DNA of 64,000 bases from Gammaproteobacteria bacterium (lineage in GTDB: Bacteria > Pseudomonadota > Gammaproteobacteria > 21-64-14), in contig JALUXX010000024.1 of the NCBI GenBank assembly GCA_027013145.1, positions 1 through 64,000 on the forward strand, given 5' to 3'. The position numbers and the translations under genes are program-made. Positions within the stretch are counted from its first letter, which is position 1, and each line of letters opens with the position of its first letter. Under the pieces are notes generated by a model, which saw nothing but the letters and a program-made list of their open reading frames with translations, was not told the origin of the DNA and did not search any database. Below, piece by piece: positions 47,883-56,964 of this stretch.

Positions 47883-48721
47883 TTGCAGTGCTGCGGACGA
47901 TCGCCATCAAGGAATTCCGCGACGGCCTGCGCAACCAGTGGGTGATCGCGATCACCGCGGTGTTCGCGCTGCTCGCCGTGGGGCTGGCCTACTTCGGTCC
48001 GGCGGCGTCGGGCACGGTCGGCTTCGCCTCCCTCGCTACGACCATCGTCAGCCTGGCGAGCCTCGCCGTGTTCCTGATCCCGCTGATCGCTCTGCTCCTC
48101 GCCTACGATACCGTCGTCGGCGAACAGGAGCAGGGGACGCTGCTGCTGCTGTTCAGCTACCCGATCGGGCGCACGGAGCTCCTTTTGGGCAAGTTCGCCG
48201 GCCACGCCCTGATCATGACGGTCGCCACCGTGGTCGGGTTCGGCACCGCGGCGGTGCTGATTGCGACCTTCACCCACGAGTTGGGCAGCCTGGAGCTGTG
48301 GCGGGAGTTCGGCTACTTCATCGTCTCGGCGACGCTGCTCGGGTGGGTGTTCATCGCCATCGCCTATGTCATCAGCGTCTCGGTGGCGGAAAAATCGACC
48401 GCCGCCGGGCTGGCGCTCGGCGTCTGGTTCGTTTCGGTGATCGTGTTCGATCTCGGGCTCCTGGGCGTGCTGGTGGCCACGCGCGGCGCCGTCGGGACGC
48501 TGGGGCGCGAGGTCTTCCCCTATCTGCTGCTGTTGAATCCGACCGACGTCTTCCGCGTCGCCAATCTCGTGGGGTTCGAGCCGGCGCGCAACTATGCCGG
48601 ACTGGTGGGGATCGCGGCGGGCGGGGCGCTCTCGCTCGGGGCGCTCAGCGCGGCGCTCGTCGCCTGGGTGGCGGCGCCGCTGGCGCTGGCGGTGTGGCGC
48701 TTCGGGCGCAAGGAGATATGA
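47879..48721 (+). CDS. nosY: NosY, membrane permease subunit for NosZ maturation
   Basis: A 280-residue six-helix ABC-2 permease. Seen: IAIKEFRDGLRNQWVIAITAVFALLAVGLAYFG at the N-terminus, LLAYDTVVGEQEQGTLLLLFSYPIGRTELLLGKF and NPTDVFRVANLVG, all characteristic of NosY. Forms the transmembrane channel with NosF. ATG overlaps the nosF stop (ATGA). Confidence 0.93.
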   Translation: MIAVLRTIAIKEFRDGLRNQWVIAITAVFALLAVGLAYFGPAASGTVGFASLATTIVSLASLAVFLIPLIALLLAYDTVVGEQEQGTLLLLFSYPIGRTELLLGKFAGHALIMTVATVVGFGTAAVLIATFTHELGSLELWREFGYFIVSATLLGWVFIAIAYVISVSVAEKSTAAGLALGVWFVSVIVFDLGLLGVLVATRGAVGTLGREVFPYLLLLNPTDVFRVANLVGFEPARNYAGLVGIAAGGALSLGALSAALVAWVAAPLALAVWRFGRKEI

Positions 48722-48725
48722 GGCC

Positions 48726-49286
48726 GTGAGCGGTGCTGCAGCGGAGAAACGGCCGGGATGGTATCTGGGGGCCGGCGCGACGGTGCTGGCGTTGCTCCTG
48801 CTCGCCGCCTGCGGTCGGCAGGAGGCCGTGCGCCGGGCGCAGCCGCCGGTCCCGATCGGCCCGGACGACGTGTGTGCGGTGTGCGGTATGTACATCACGC
48901 ACTATCCCGGCCCGCGCGGGGAGGCGTACGTCGAGGGGCGCAAGGCGCCGCTGAAGTTCGGTTCGACGCGGGATTTCTTCGCCTATGTGCTGCAGCCCGA
49001 GCATCGCGCGCTGCTGCAGACGCTCTACGTGCAGGACATGGCGGCGACGAGCTGGCGGCATCCGAAGGATCACTGGATCGATGCGCGCAAGGCGTGGTAC
49101 GTGCCGGAGTCGGCGCTCCCGGGCGCGATGGGCCCGACGCTGGCGTCGTTCCTTCACAAGAAGGACGCCGAGGCGTTCGCACGCCGCTACGGGGGGCGAG
49201 TGCTCTCCTTCGATCAGGTGACGCTGCGCCTGATCACCGACCTGTCGTTCGATCGCATGCCGGGGCGTCCGCCGCCGGGGCGGTAG
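48726..49286 (+). CDS. nosL: NosL, copper chaperone lipoprotein
   Basis: A 186-residue outer-membrane-type lipoprotein. Lipobox LLLLAACG with Cys29. The Cu(I)-binding motif Cys50-Ala-Val-Cys53-Gly-Met55 (CAVCGM) matches NosL, which delivers copper to NosZ/NosD. GTG 48726 has AGGAG nine bases before it, within the end of nosY. Last gene of the nos operon; it converges on the nifJ-linked gene with an 18-bp gap. Confidence 0.92.
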   Translation: MSGAAAEKRPGWYLGAGATVLALLLLAACGRQEAVRRAQPPVPIGPDDVCAVCGMYITHYPGPRGEAYVEGRKAPLKFGSTRDFFAYVLQPEHRALLQTLYVQDMAATSWRHPKDHWIDARKAWYVPESALPGAMGPTLASFLHKKDAEAFARRYGGRVLSFDQVTLRLITDLSFDRMPGRPPPGR

Positions 49287-49304
49287 GGTGCCCGCGCCGC
49301 GGGC

Positions 49305-50318
49305 TCAGCGCCACACCCCGGGGGACGGGGTGTGACTGTCCAGGATCTGCACGTAGTTGGCGCGCTCGTAGGCGGTGGGATCGGCGGCGGCGCGCGCGCT
49401 GAGCAGGCCCTGGACGGCCGCGACCGAATCGTAGCCGTGCGCGTCGAGCCAGTGGTCGAGTCCCCGGAGGATATCGGTGAGGCGCGCCGGGCCGTGACGC
49501 AGCAGGGCGCTGCACAGGTGCACTGCATCGGCGCCGGCGAGCAGCATCTTCAGGGCGTCCTCCGCGGTGTGCACGCCGCCGGTCGCGGCCAGCGAGAGGG
49601 CCGTGCGCCCGTGCAGGAGGGCGATCCAGCGCACGCGCAGGAGCGCCTCGGCGGGGGTGGACAGCGACAGCCGCGGGACCACGCCCAGGTCCTCGAGATC
49701 GATGTCGGGCTGGTAGAAGCGGTTGAACAGCGCCGCGCCTCGCGCGCCGGCCTCTTCCAGGCGGCGGAGGAAGTGGGGCAGCGAACTGAACTGCGGGGAA
49801 AGCTTCATCGTCACCGGCAGCGATACCACCGTGCGCAGTTCACCGAGCAGGTCGAGGTAGCGTTGTTCTACCTGCGCGGCGGAGTGCCGGGGATCGGCCG
49901 CCAGGTGATAGACGTTGAGTTCCAGGGCGTCGGCCCCGGCCTCCTCGAGGGCGCGCCCGTGCTGCAGCCATCCGCCGGTGGAGATCCCGTTGAGGCTGGC
50001 GATGACCGGAATCCCCAGTGCGGCCTTCAGGCGCACGAGCTGCTCGAGGTAGGCGTCCAGGCTGTCGCGATAGAGGCCGTGATCCGGGAGGTAGCCCGCC
50101 GCCTCGGCGTGACCGAAATCCTGATCGAGCAGGAAGCGCTCGGCGCTCGCCCGTTCCCGTTGCAGCTCTTCCTCGAACAGCGAGTACATGACCAGGGCGG
50201 CGGCGCCGGCATCCTCGAGCCGCCGCGCGTCGTCGAGCGCACGCGAGAGCGGCGAGGCCGAGGGCACCAGGGGGTTGGCCAGTTCCAGGCCGAGGTAACG
50301 GGTGCGCAGATCGGCCAT
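49305..50318 (-). CDS. Dihydroorotate dehydrogenase-like flavoprotein linked to nifJ
   Basis: A 337-residue TIM-barrel flavoprotein of the DHOD-like/PreA family. Seen: TRYLGLELANPLVPSASPLSRALDDARRLEDAGAAALVMYSLFEEEL, IPVIASLNGISTGGW, LELNVYHL, SLPVTMKLSP, and LSLAATGGVHTAEDALKMLLAGADAVHLCSALL. This is the version usually found next to pyruvate:ferredoxin oxidoreductase, not the pyrimidine pyrD. The reaction is unknown. ATG 50318, one base after the nifJ stop, so co-translated. Confidence 0.9.
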   Translation of the reverse strand: MADLRTRYLGLELANPLVPSASPLSRALDDARRLEDAGAAALVMYSLFEEELQRERASAERFLLDQDFGHAEAAGYLPDHGLYRDSLDAYLEQLVRLKAALGIPVIASLNGISTGGWLQHGRALEEAGADALELNVYHLAADPRHSAAQVEQRYLDLLGELRTVVSLPVTMKLSPQFSSLPHFLRRLEEAGARGAALFNRFYQPDIDLEDLGVVPRLSLSTPAEALLRVRWIALLHGRTALSLAATGGVHTAEDALKMLLAGADAVHLCSALLRHGPARLTDILRGLDHWLDAHGYDSVAAVQGLLSARAAADPTAYERANYVQILDSHTPSPGVWR

Positions 50319-50319
50319 C

Positions 50320-53300
50320 TCAACCCTCCCCGCCGCCCGAAGGACCCGCGGACGGTTCCCCGATGCCGGCATCCTGCGCATAGCGCCGGAAGCGCGCCGC
50401 CGCGTCTTCCTGCGCGGCGTGCAGCAACCGTTCGGCCGCCTCGCGGTGGGTGCGGCGCAGCAGGCTGAAGCGGGCCTCCGTGGCGGCGAAGTCCTCATAT
50501 GGGATCGAGGGGCGGGCGTAGTCGAGGTGCAGCGGATTCTTGCCCTGCGCCGCGCGTCGCGGGTCGTGGCGCAGCAGCGCCCAGTGGCCGCTTTTTACGG
50601 CGAGGGTCTGTTGGCGCAGATTGTTCGCGAGATCCACGCCGTGGGCGATGCAGGGGCTGTAGGCGATGATCAGGGACGTCCCGGGATACGACTCCGCCTC
50701 CAGGAAGGCGCGCAGGGTCTGTACGTCCTTTGCGCCGAAGGCGACCTGGGCGACGTAGACGTCGCCGTAGTCCATGGCGATGCGCGCGAGGTCCTTCTTG
50801 GCGCGCGGTTTTCCCGCGGCGGAGAACTTCGCCACCGCGGCGCGCGGCGTCGCCTTGGAGGTCTGCCCGCCGGTGTTGGAGTAGACCTCGGTGTCGAGTA
50901 CGAGGATGTTGACGTCGCGCCCCGATGCCAGGACGTGATCGAGCCCGCCGAAGCCGATATCGTAGGCCCAGCCGTCGCCGCCGACGATCCAGACGCTGCG
51001 CCGGATCAGAAACTCCGCCAGGGACTCGAGCCGGCGCGCCGCAGGGTCATCGATCGTGCGCAGTTGCGCCCGCAGCCGCGCCACCCGCCCGCGCTGCTCG
51101 CGGATGCCCGCTTCGCTCGACTGGTCGGCGTCACGCAGCGCGTCGGCGAGTTCGCCGCCGATCACGGCGCGCAGCCCATCCACCAGCGCCAGCGCCTGGC
51201 GCGCCTGCTGGTCGATCGCCAGGCGCATCCCGAGGCCGAACTCGGCGTTGTCCTCGAACAGGGAGTTCGACCACGCCGGGCCGCGCCCCTCGGCGTCGGT
51301 GGCCCACGGCGTCGTCGGCAGGTTGCCGCCGTAGATCGAGGAGCAGCCGGTGGCGTTGGCCACCACCATGCGGTCGCCGAAGAGCTGCGTGGCGAGGCGC
51401 AGGTACGGTGTCTCGCCGCAGCCGACGCAGGCGCTGGAGAACTCGAACAGCGGCTGCAGGATCATCGATCCCTTGATCGTCTCGCGGCGGAGGCGGCCGC
51501 GGTCGTACTCCGGCAACGCGCGGAAGAACGCCCAGTTGGCGCGCTCGGCCTGCTGCAACGGGGCGTGCGGGGCCATGTTGAGCGCCTTGCGTTGCGGATC
51601 ATGCTTGTCGCGGATGGGGCAGGCCTCCACGCACAGGCCGCATCCGGTGCAGTCTTCGGGCGCGACCTGATAGCTGATGTGCAGCCCGGGATCGAAGTCC
51701 CGCCCCTTGACGGGGACGTGTTTGAAGCCCGCGGGCGCACCCTCCGCGAGGGCGGCGGGGAACAGCTTGCTGCGGATGGCCGCGTGCGGGCAGACGAACG
51801 GGCACTTGCCGCAGTGGGTGCACAGGTCCGGTTCCCACACGGGGATCTCGAGCGCAAGGTTGCGCCGCTCCCACGCCGCCGTGCCGAGCGGGAAGGTCCC
51901 GTCGGCGGGCAGCGCGCTCACCGGCAGGCGGTCGCCGCGCCCGGCGATCAGTTCCCCCGTCAGCGCGTGCAGCGCCGCGGGCGCGTCGGCGGGCAGCGCC
52001 GGCGGGCGTTCGAACCGGCTCGTGACCCGTTCCGGGACCGCGACCCGCCGCAGGGCCTCGAGCGCGGCCGCGACCGCACTCAGATTGGCCTCGACGATGT
52101 CGCGGCCGCGCTTCGCGTAGCTGGTGCGTACCGCTTCGCGGATTGCGCCGATCGCCCGTTCGCGCGGGAGTACGCCGCTGATGGCGAAGAAGCACGTTTG
52201 CATGACGGTGTTGATGCGCGCCCCGAGCCCGCTCCGCTCGGCGATCCGGTAGGCGTCGATGACGTGGAACTCCAGGCCCTTGTCGAGAATCCCCTGTTGC
52301 ACCTCGCGCGGCAGGGTGTCCCAGACGGCATCGGCGGGGGCGGGCGAGTTGAGCAGGAACACCCCGCCCGGCGCGGCGTGTTCGAGCACGTCGTAGCGCG
52401 TGAGGAACTGCGTCTGGTGGCAGGCGACGAACTGCGCCTCGTCTGCGCCGATCAGGTACGGCGCGCGGATCGGCTCGGGGCCGAAGCGCAGGTGGGAGAC
52501 GGTCACCGCGCCGGCCTTTTTGGAGTCGTAGACGAAATAGCCCTGGACGTGCAGCCCCGTGGCCGCGCCGATGATGCGGATGGAGTTCTTGTTGGCGCTC
52601 ACCGTTCCGTCGGAGCCGAGACCGTAGAAGACGCAGCGGGTGGCCGTGTCGCCGGTGCGGGTCCGGAAGCGCGGGTCCCAGTCGAGGCTGGTGTGGCCGA
52701 GGTCGTCGTGGATGCCGACGGTGAAGGGGTGGCGCGGCTCGTCGCGCGCCAACTCGTCGAACACCGCCTTGGCCATCGCCGGTGTGAATTCCTTCGACGA
52801 CAGGCCGTAGCGGCCGCCGGTGACGAGCGGGAACGGCCCGTTGCGCCCGGAGCGGCCCCACGCGCGGGCGAGCGCGGCGGCGACGTCCTTGTAGAGCGGC
52901 TCGCCGTCGGCCCCCGGCTCCTTGGTGCGATCGAGGACGGCGATGCGCCGCACCGCCGGGGGCAGGGCGGCGAGCAGACGCCCGGCGTCGAAGGGCCGGT
53001 ACAGGCGCACCTTGACGAGGCCGACGCGCGCGCCGTGCCCATTGAGGTGATGGACGACCTCCTCGACCGTTTCCGCACCCGAGCCCATCAGTACCGCCAC
53101 GCGCTCGGCGTCGGGCGCGCCGACGTAGTCGAAGACGTGATAGCTGCGTCCGGTGTGCGCGGCGAAGCGCTCCATGGCGCGCTCGACGATCCCCGGCATC
53201 GCCTCGTAGTAGGGATTGGCGCGCTCGCGGCTCTGGAAGTAGACGTCCGGATTCTGAGAGCTGCCGCGCAGCACGGGATGCTCGGGCGAGAGGGCGCGTG

Positions 53301-53916
53301 CGCGGTGCGCGGCGATGTGCGCCGGATCGATCATCGCCGCCGCCAGCTCGGGTGTGACCGGCTCGACGTCGGTGAGCTCGTGCGAGGTGCGGAAGCCGTC
53401 GAAGAAGTGGACCACGGGTATGCGCGACTCCAGGGACGCGGCCTGTGCGATGAGCGCGAGGTCGGCGGCCTCCTGAACGGAGTTGGAGGCGAGGATGGCG
53501 AATCCGGTGGTGCGCGCCGCCATCACGTCGGAATGGTCGCAGAAGATCGACAGCGCGTGCGTGGCGAGCGAGCGGGCGGCGACGTGGAACACCGCCGGGG
53601 TCAGCTCGCCGGCGATCTTGTACATGTTCGGCAGCATCAGCAGGAGGCCCTGCGAGCTGGTGAAGGTGGTGGCGAGGGCGCCGCTCTGCAGCGCCCCGTG
53701 CAGGGCGCCGGCGGCGCCGGCCTCGCTCTGCATCTCGACGATCTCGGGGACCGCGCCCCAGAGATTGGTCCGGCCCCGGGCCGCCCACGCGTCGGCCAGC
53801 TCGCCCATGGGTGAAGCGGGGGTGATCGGATAGATTGCGATGACCTCGTGGGTCAGGTAGGCGGCGCGGGCGACGGCCTCGTTGCCGTCGAGGACGGTGG
53901 TCTTCCGGTCTGCCAT
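50320..53916 (-). CDS. nifJ: Pyruvate:ferredoxin (flavodoxin) oxidoreductase
   Basis: A 1198-residue single-chain PFOR that oxidises pyruvate and CoA to acetyl-CoA, CO2 and reduced ferredoxin, oxygen-sensitive in most species. Domains in order: I pyrimidine-binding (YPITPASPMGE), gamma/II, III, the two-cluster ferredoxin domain (CTHCGKCPFVCPH and CTGCGLCVEACP, about residues 690-760), and the TPP domain with the proximal cluster (CVGCGETPY) and GGDGWAYDIGFGG plus DTEVYSNTGGQTS. Full length and intact. A palindromic FNR-like site is about 120 bp upstream. Confidence 0.95.
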   Translation of the reverse strand: MADRKTTVLDGNEAVARAAYLTHEVIAIYPITPASPMGELADAWAARGRTNLWGAVPEIVEMQSEAGAAGALHGALQSGALATTFTSSQGLLLMLPNMYKIAGELTPAVFHVAARSLATHALSIFCDHSDVMAARTTGFAILASNSVQEAADLALIAQAASLESRIPVVHFFDGFRTSHELTDVEPVTPELAAAMIDPAHIAAHRARALSPEHPVLRGSSQNPDVYFQSRERANPYYEAMPGIVERAMERFAAHTGRSYHVFDYVGAPDAERVAVLMGSGAETVEEVVHHLNGHGARVGLVKVRLYRPFDAGRLLAALPPAVRRIAVLDRTKEPGADGEPLYKDVAAALARAWGRSGRNGPFPLVTGGRYGLSSKEFTPAMAKAVFDELARDEPRHPFTVGIHDDLGHTSLDWDPRFRTRTGDTATRCVFYGLGSDGTVSANKNSIRIIGAATGLHVQGYFVYDSKKAGAVTVSHLRFGPEPIRAPYLIGADEAQFVACHQTQFLTRYDVLEHAAPGGVFLLNSPAPADAVWDTLPREVQQGILDKGLEFHVIDAYRIAERSGLGARINTVMQTCFFAISGVLPRERAIGAIREAVRTSYAKRGRDIVEANLSAVAAALEALRRVAVPERVTSRFERPPALPADAPAALHALTGELIAGRGDRLPVSALPADGTFPLGTAAWERRNLALEIPVWEPDLCTHCGKCPFVCPHAAIRSKLFPAALAEGAPAGFKHVPVKGRDFDPGLHISYQVAPEDCTGCGLCVEACPIRDKHDPQRKALNMAPHAPLQQAERANWAFFRALPEYDRGRLRRETIKGSMILQPLFEFSSACVGCGETPYLRLATQLFGDRMVVANATGCSSIYGGNLPTTPWATDAEGRGPAWSNSLFEDNAEFGLGMRLAIDQQARQALALVDGLRAVIGGELADALRDADQSSEAGIREQRGRVARLRAQLRTIDDPAARRLESLAEFLIRRSVWIVGGDGWAYDIGFGGLDHVLASGRDVNILVLDTEVYSNTGGQTSKATPRAAVAKFSAAGKPRAKKDLARIAMDYGDVYVAQVAFGAKDVQTLRAFLEAESYPGTSLIIAYSPCIAHGVDLANNLRQQTLAVKSGHWALLRHDPRRAAQGKNPLHLDYARPSIPYEDFAATEARFSLLRRTHREAAERLLHAAQEDAAARFRRYAQDAGIGEPSAGPSGGGEG

Positions 53917-54028
53917 GGTGAGCCTGTGCGAAACGGCCGGGGTTGCGGGTGCGGCCCACCCTGCCTCGGGCTGCGGCAGAAGGCGTGCCCCCCAAGTTTC
54001 ACCTTAGGGGGTGCCCTCCCGCGCGGCA

Positions 54029-54042
54029 TTGACCCGGGTCAA
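54029..54042. promoter_or_regulatory. FNR/FixK-like palindrome upstream of nifJ
   Basis: TTGACCCGGGTCAA is a perfect 14-bp palindrome, matching the FNR pattern TTGAt-N4-aTCAA except for C/G at the fifth positions. Its centre is about 120 bp before the nifJ start and 37 bp after the M16 peptidase stop. Its core TGACCCGGGTCA agrees at 11 of 12 bases with the palindrome before the FNR-like gene. Confidence 0.6.
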
Positions 54043-54072
54043 GAAACCCCGCGGCGCCGGCGGGACTTGCAA

Positions 54073-56757
54073 TCAATGCGGCGGCGGGCCGCGCGTGACC
54101 TGGACGAGGTCGGCGGGGCGCAGCCAGCGTGCATAGGCGGCGCGGATCTCGGCGGCGGTGAGGTGCAGGTAGCGGCGTGCGGCGAGCGTGGGTTCGTCCA
54201 GCGGGAGGCCCTCGACCGCGCGCGAGAGCAGGCCCCCGGCGATGGCGCCGAGGCTCGCCTGGGCCAGCGGGATCTCGTGCAGCGCCAGGGCCTTCGCGCG
54301 GCGCAAGGCGGCCGGGCCGACGGGCTCGGTGCGCATCGCCTGCAGGTCGCGTACGACGATGGCGCGCGCGCGTGCGACGTTGTCGGGGTCGCAACCGTAG
54401 GTGACCACGTAGGCGCTGCGCGTGCGACCGATGTCGAAGCCGGAGGAGACGTAGTAGACCAGTCCGCGGGTCAGGCGCAGATCGCGGTACAGACGCGTGG
54501 CGTAGAAGCCGCCCCCGAGGACGTGGTTGCCGAGTTCCAGGGCATAGTAATCCGGGTTGCGGCGCGTGAGACCGAGGGTCTCGGCGAGCACGACCTCGTC
54601 CTGGATCCGGCCGGGATCCGGCACCTGCGTCACCGACGGACGGTTCGCCGGGACCGGCGGCAGCCAGGTGTTCGGCTTGGGACCCGTGGCCTTCCAGGCG
54701 CCGAAATAGCGCTCCACCACGGCGCGGGCCCGCTTCGGCGTGATGTCGCCGATCACGACGATCGTGGTCAGGTCGGGCCGGAAGACGCGATGGTAGTAGC
54801 GGCGCACGTCGCGCAGCGTCAGCGCGTCGATGCTCGCGGGGGTGGCCTCGCGCAGCGTCGGATCGCCTGGCGGATAGAGGGCCGCGCGCAGGGCGCGGCG
54901 GAAGCGGTAGGCCGGACTCTGGATCTCTCCGGCCGCCGCTGCGGCGTGCTGGGCGCGGACGACGCGGAAGGCCGCCGGCGGCAGCGCCGGATGCAGGAGG
55001 TTCGCCGCCAGCAGTTGCATCCCGCGATCGAAGTGTCGCGCGCGTACCTGCAGGGAGAAACTCGCGCCGGCGGATTCGCTTGCGGCGATCGCGTCGAGGG
55101 CGCGCTGGAACGCCAGGCGGTCGAGATGCCGCGTCCCGTACGAAAACAGGTCGGACAGCACGTCGGCGACCCCTTCCTGCCCCTTCGGGGTCTCCAGATC
55201 CGGTTGGTTCCGGACCTGCCCGTAGACGCTGACCGTGGGGCTCACCGTCTCGGTCTGTACGATCAGACGCAGCCCGTTGGGGAGCGTCTGTTCGACGGGG
55301 TGTCCCGCCGGCGGCGGGACCGCGAGGTGGGTGAGCACCCCCTCGGCCCATGGCGGCAGTCGCACCGGGGCGGCGGAGTGCGGGGTGAACGATTCCTTGC
55401 CCCCGAAGCCCTTGGATGCGACCGGCCTGCCGGCCGGGCGGGGCGTGAGCACGGCGGTGACGCTGTGGTCGAGCTTGAGCCAGCGGCGTGCGACGCGGTC
55501 GACCTGCGCGGGCGTGACCCGTTCGATGGCGGCGATGTCCTCCCATGGGGAGGCGCGGCCCTCGATCGCCACCGCCTGCGACCAGGTGTCGGCCAGTCCC
55601 GGGATGGAGTTCGGCCAGAAGGCCGCGGCGGCGCGCTCGCGGCGTTTGGCCGCCGCCACCAGGTCGGCCGGCACTCCGCGCCGGGCGATCCGTGCGAGTA
55701 CCGCGCGCAGATTCGCGACCGCCGCGCGCGGATCCGCCCCGCGCGGGAAGCCCAGCACCGCGGCGCCCAGACCCGCGCCCGGCCAGGCGTCGATGGAGAA
55801 GCCGGTGGTCAGCGCCTTACCCGCGGGGACCAGGGCGTAGAGGCGCCCGCGCGGGCTGTTGAGGACGTCGCCCAGGACCTGCGCGGCGGCGTAATCGGGG
55901 CTGTCGGTGCCCGGCATGCGCAGCGCGATGACGGCGAGCCCGTAGCCGTGGTCGCTGGTGAGGTGCAGCGTCTCCGGCACCACCGGCCGTAGGCGGATGC
56001 GGGGCCGATGCGGCAGCCGGTGCCGGGGGATGGTCCCGAACAACGCGCGCACGGTCTTCAGGACCGGCTTCGGGTCGACGTCCCCGGCGATGACCAGGAC
56101 GGCGTTGTTGGGCGCGTACCACGCGGCGTGAAAGCGGCGCAGCATCGCCCCGGTGGTCCGGTCGAAGGAGGCGCGCGTCCCGAGGGCGTCGTGCGCGTAG
56201 GGCGTGCCGCGGAAGAGTCGTGCGAGCAGTAGCCGGTACATGCGGTAATCGGGGCTCGAGAGGTCCCGGGCCACCTCCTGCTCGATCGCGCCGCGCTCGT
56301 GCCGCCACGCCGACTCGCGGTCGAGCACGCCGCGCATGCGGGCGGCCTGGATGTGCAGTGCGACGCGGAGGTCGGCGGCGGGCACGGTGAAGAGATACTG
56401 GGTGACGGTCTGTTGCGTGTCGGCGTCGAAGTCCCCGCCCATGGCGGCGCCGATATAGGCGAGTTGTTCGGCGGAGAGCCCCGGGCTGCCGCGGAACATC
56501 ATGTGTTCCTGCGCGTGGGCCATCCCCGGGAAGCCGGGCGGGGCCTCGTTGGAGCCGACGAGGTAGTTGAGTTCCGTGGTGACCACGGGCGCGAGCGGGT
56601 CGCGGATCACGATCACGCGCAGGCCGTTGCGCAGGGTCGCCTTGCGCACCGTGGGCGCCGGGGCCGGTGCGGCGCGGACCGGTGCGAGGATCAGGCCCGC
56701 CAGCGCGCCGCACAACCAGGCCGCGGCGCGGCGTCGAATACGACGGTCCGGTTTCAC
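54073..56757 (-). CDS. M16 family zinc peptidase, two-domain (pitrilysin type), exported
   Basis: An 894-residue exported metalloprotease. A signal peptide (AAAWLCGALAGLILAPVRAA) comes first. The N-terminal M16 domain has the inverted zinc motif His81-Ala-Gln-Glu84-His85 and a downstream Glu around 159-161 (AIEQEVARDL). The second, C-terminal M16 pair (from about residue 470) lacks HxxEH and is probably structural, but keeps LRDVRRYYHRVFRPDLTTIVVIGDI and GGGFYATRLYRDLR. It probably degrades periplasmic peptides. GTG 56757 with GGGAGGA fixes the start. Confidence 0.88.
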   Translation of the reverse strand: MKPDRRIRRRAAAWLCGALAGLILAPVRAAPAPAPTVRKATLRNGLRVIVIRDPLAPVVTTELNYLVGSNEAPPGFPGMAHAQEHMMFRGSPGLSAEQLAYIGAAMGGDFDADTQQTVTQYLFTVPAADLRVALHIQAARMRGVLDRESAWRHERGAIEQEVARDLSSPDYRMYRLLLARLFRGTPYAHDALGTRASFDRTTGAMLRRFHAAWYAPNNAVLVIAGDVDPKPVLKTVRALFGTIPRHRLPHRPRIRLRPVVPETLHLTSDHGYGLAVIALRMPGTDSPDYAAAQVLGDVLNSPRGRLYALVPAGKALTTGFSIDAWPGAGLGAAVLGFPRGADPRAAVANLRAVLARIARRGVPADLVAAAKRRERAAAAFWPNSIPGLADTWSQAVAIEGRASPWEDIAAIERVTPAQVDRVARRWLKLDHSVTAVLTPRPAGRPVASKGFGGKESFTPHSAAPVRLPPWAEGVLTHLAVPPPAGHPVEQTLPNGLRLIVQTETVSPTVSVYGQVRNQPDLETPKGQEGVADVLSDLFSYGTRHLDRLAFQRALDAIAASESAGASFSLQVRARHFDRGMQLLAANLLHPALPPAAFRVVRAQHAAAAAGEIQSPAYRFRRALRAALYPPGDPTLREATPASIDALTLRDVRRYYHRVFRPDLTTIVVIGDITPKRARAVVERYFGAWKATGPKPNTWLPPVPANRPSVTQVPDPGRIQDEVVLAETLGLTRRNPDYYALELGNHVLGGGFYATRLYRDLRLTRGLVYYVSSGFDIGRTRSAYVVTYGCDPDNVARARAIVVRDLQAMRTEPVGPAALRRAKALALHEIPLAQASLGAIAGGLLSRAVEGLPLDEPTLAARRYLHLTAAEIRAAYARWLRPADLVQVTRGPPPH

Positions 56758-56909
56758 GCTGTCCTCCCGTTCGGCGGGTGGCCTCGACGTTCGGACCACG
56801 TTACCGGCCGGCGGTTCCGGCCGGCGGGAGGTCCGCTCCGGCCGTACCGTTTTCGTGGAGCCTCAGCGACATACCATCGCAGGAACCGGTCCGGTGCCGC
56901 AAACGGGGC

Positions 56910-56939
56910 AAAAAAGGGCCTGCGCCGAGGCGCAGGCCC
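56910..56939 (-). terminator. Rho-independent terminator of the phosphoesterase gene
   Basis: On the minus strand GGGCCTGCGCC (56939-56929), a two-base loop and GGCGCAGGCCC (56926-56916) are followed by TTTTTT (56915-56910). The 11-bp perfect stem and six-T run sit 26-55 bp after the stop codon at 56965. Confidence 0.92.
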
Positions 56940-56964
56940 ATGGTGGGCGCCGAAGCGGTCGTGC

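Noticed and set aside
49312-49334. CACACCCC / GGGGTGTG hairpin as a terminator between nosL and the DHOD-like gene
   Set aside because: Lies inside the last codons of the DHOD-like gene and has no T-run in either direction; kept only as a note.
50302-53814. A 1170-codon open frame antisense to nifJ
   Set aside because: Same cause; low-complexity translation and no ribosome binding site, while nifJ has all PFOR domains.
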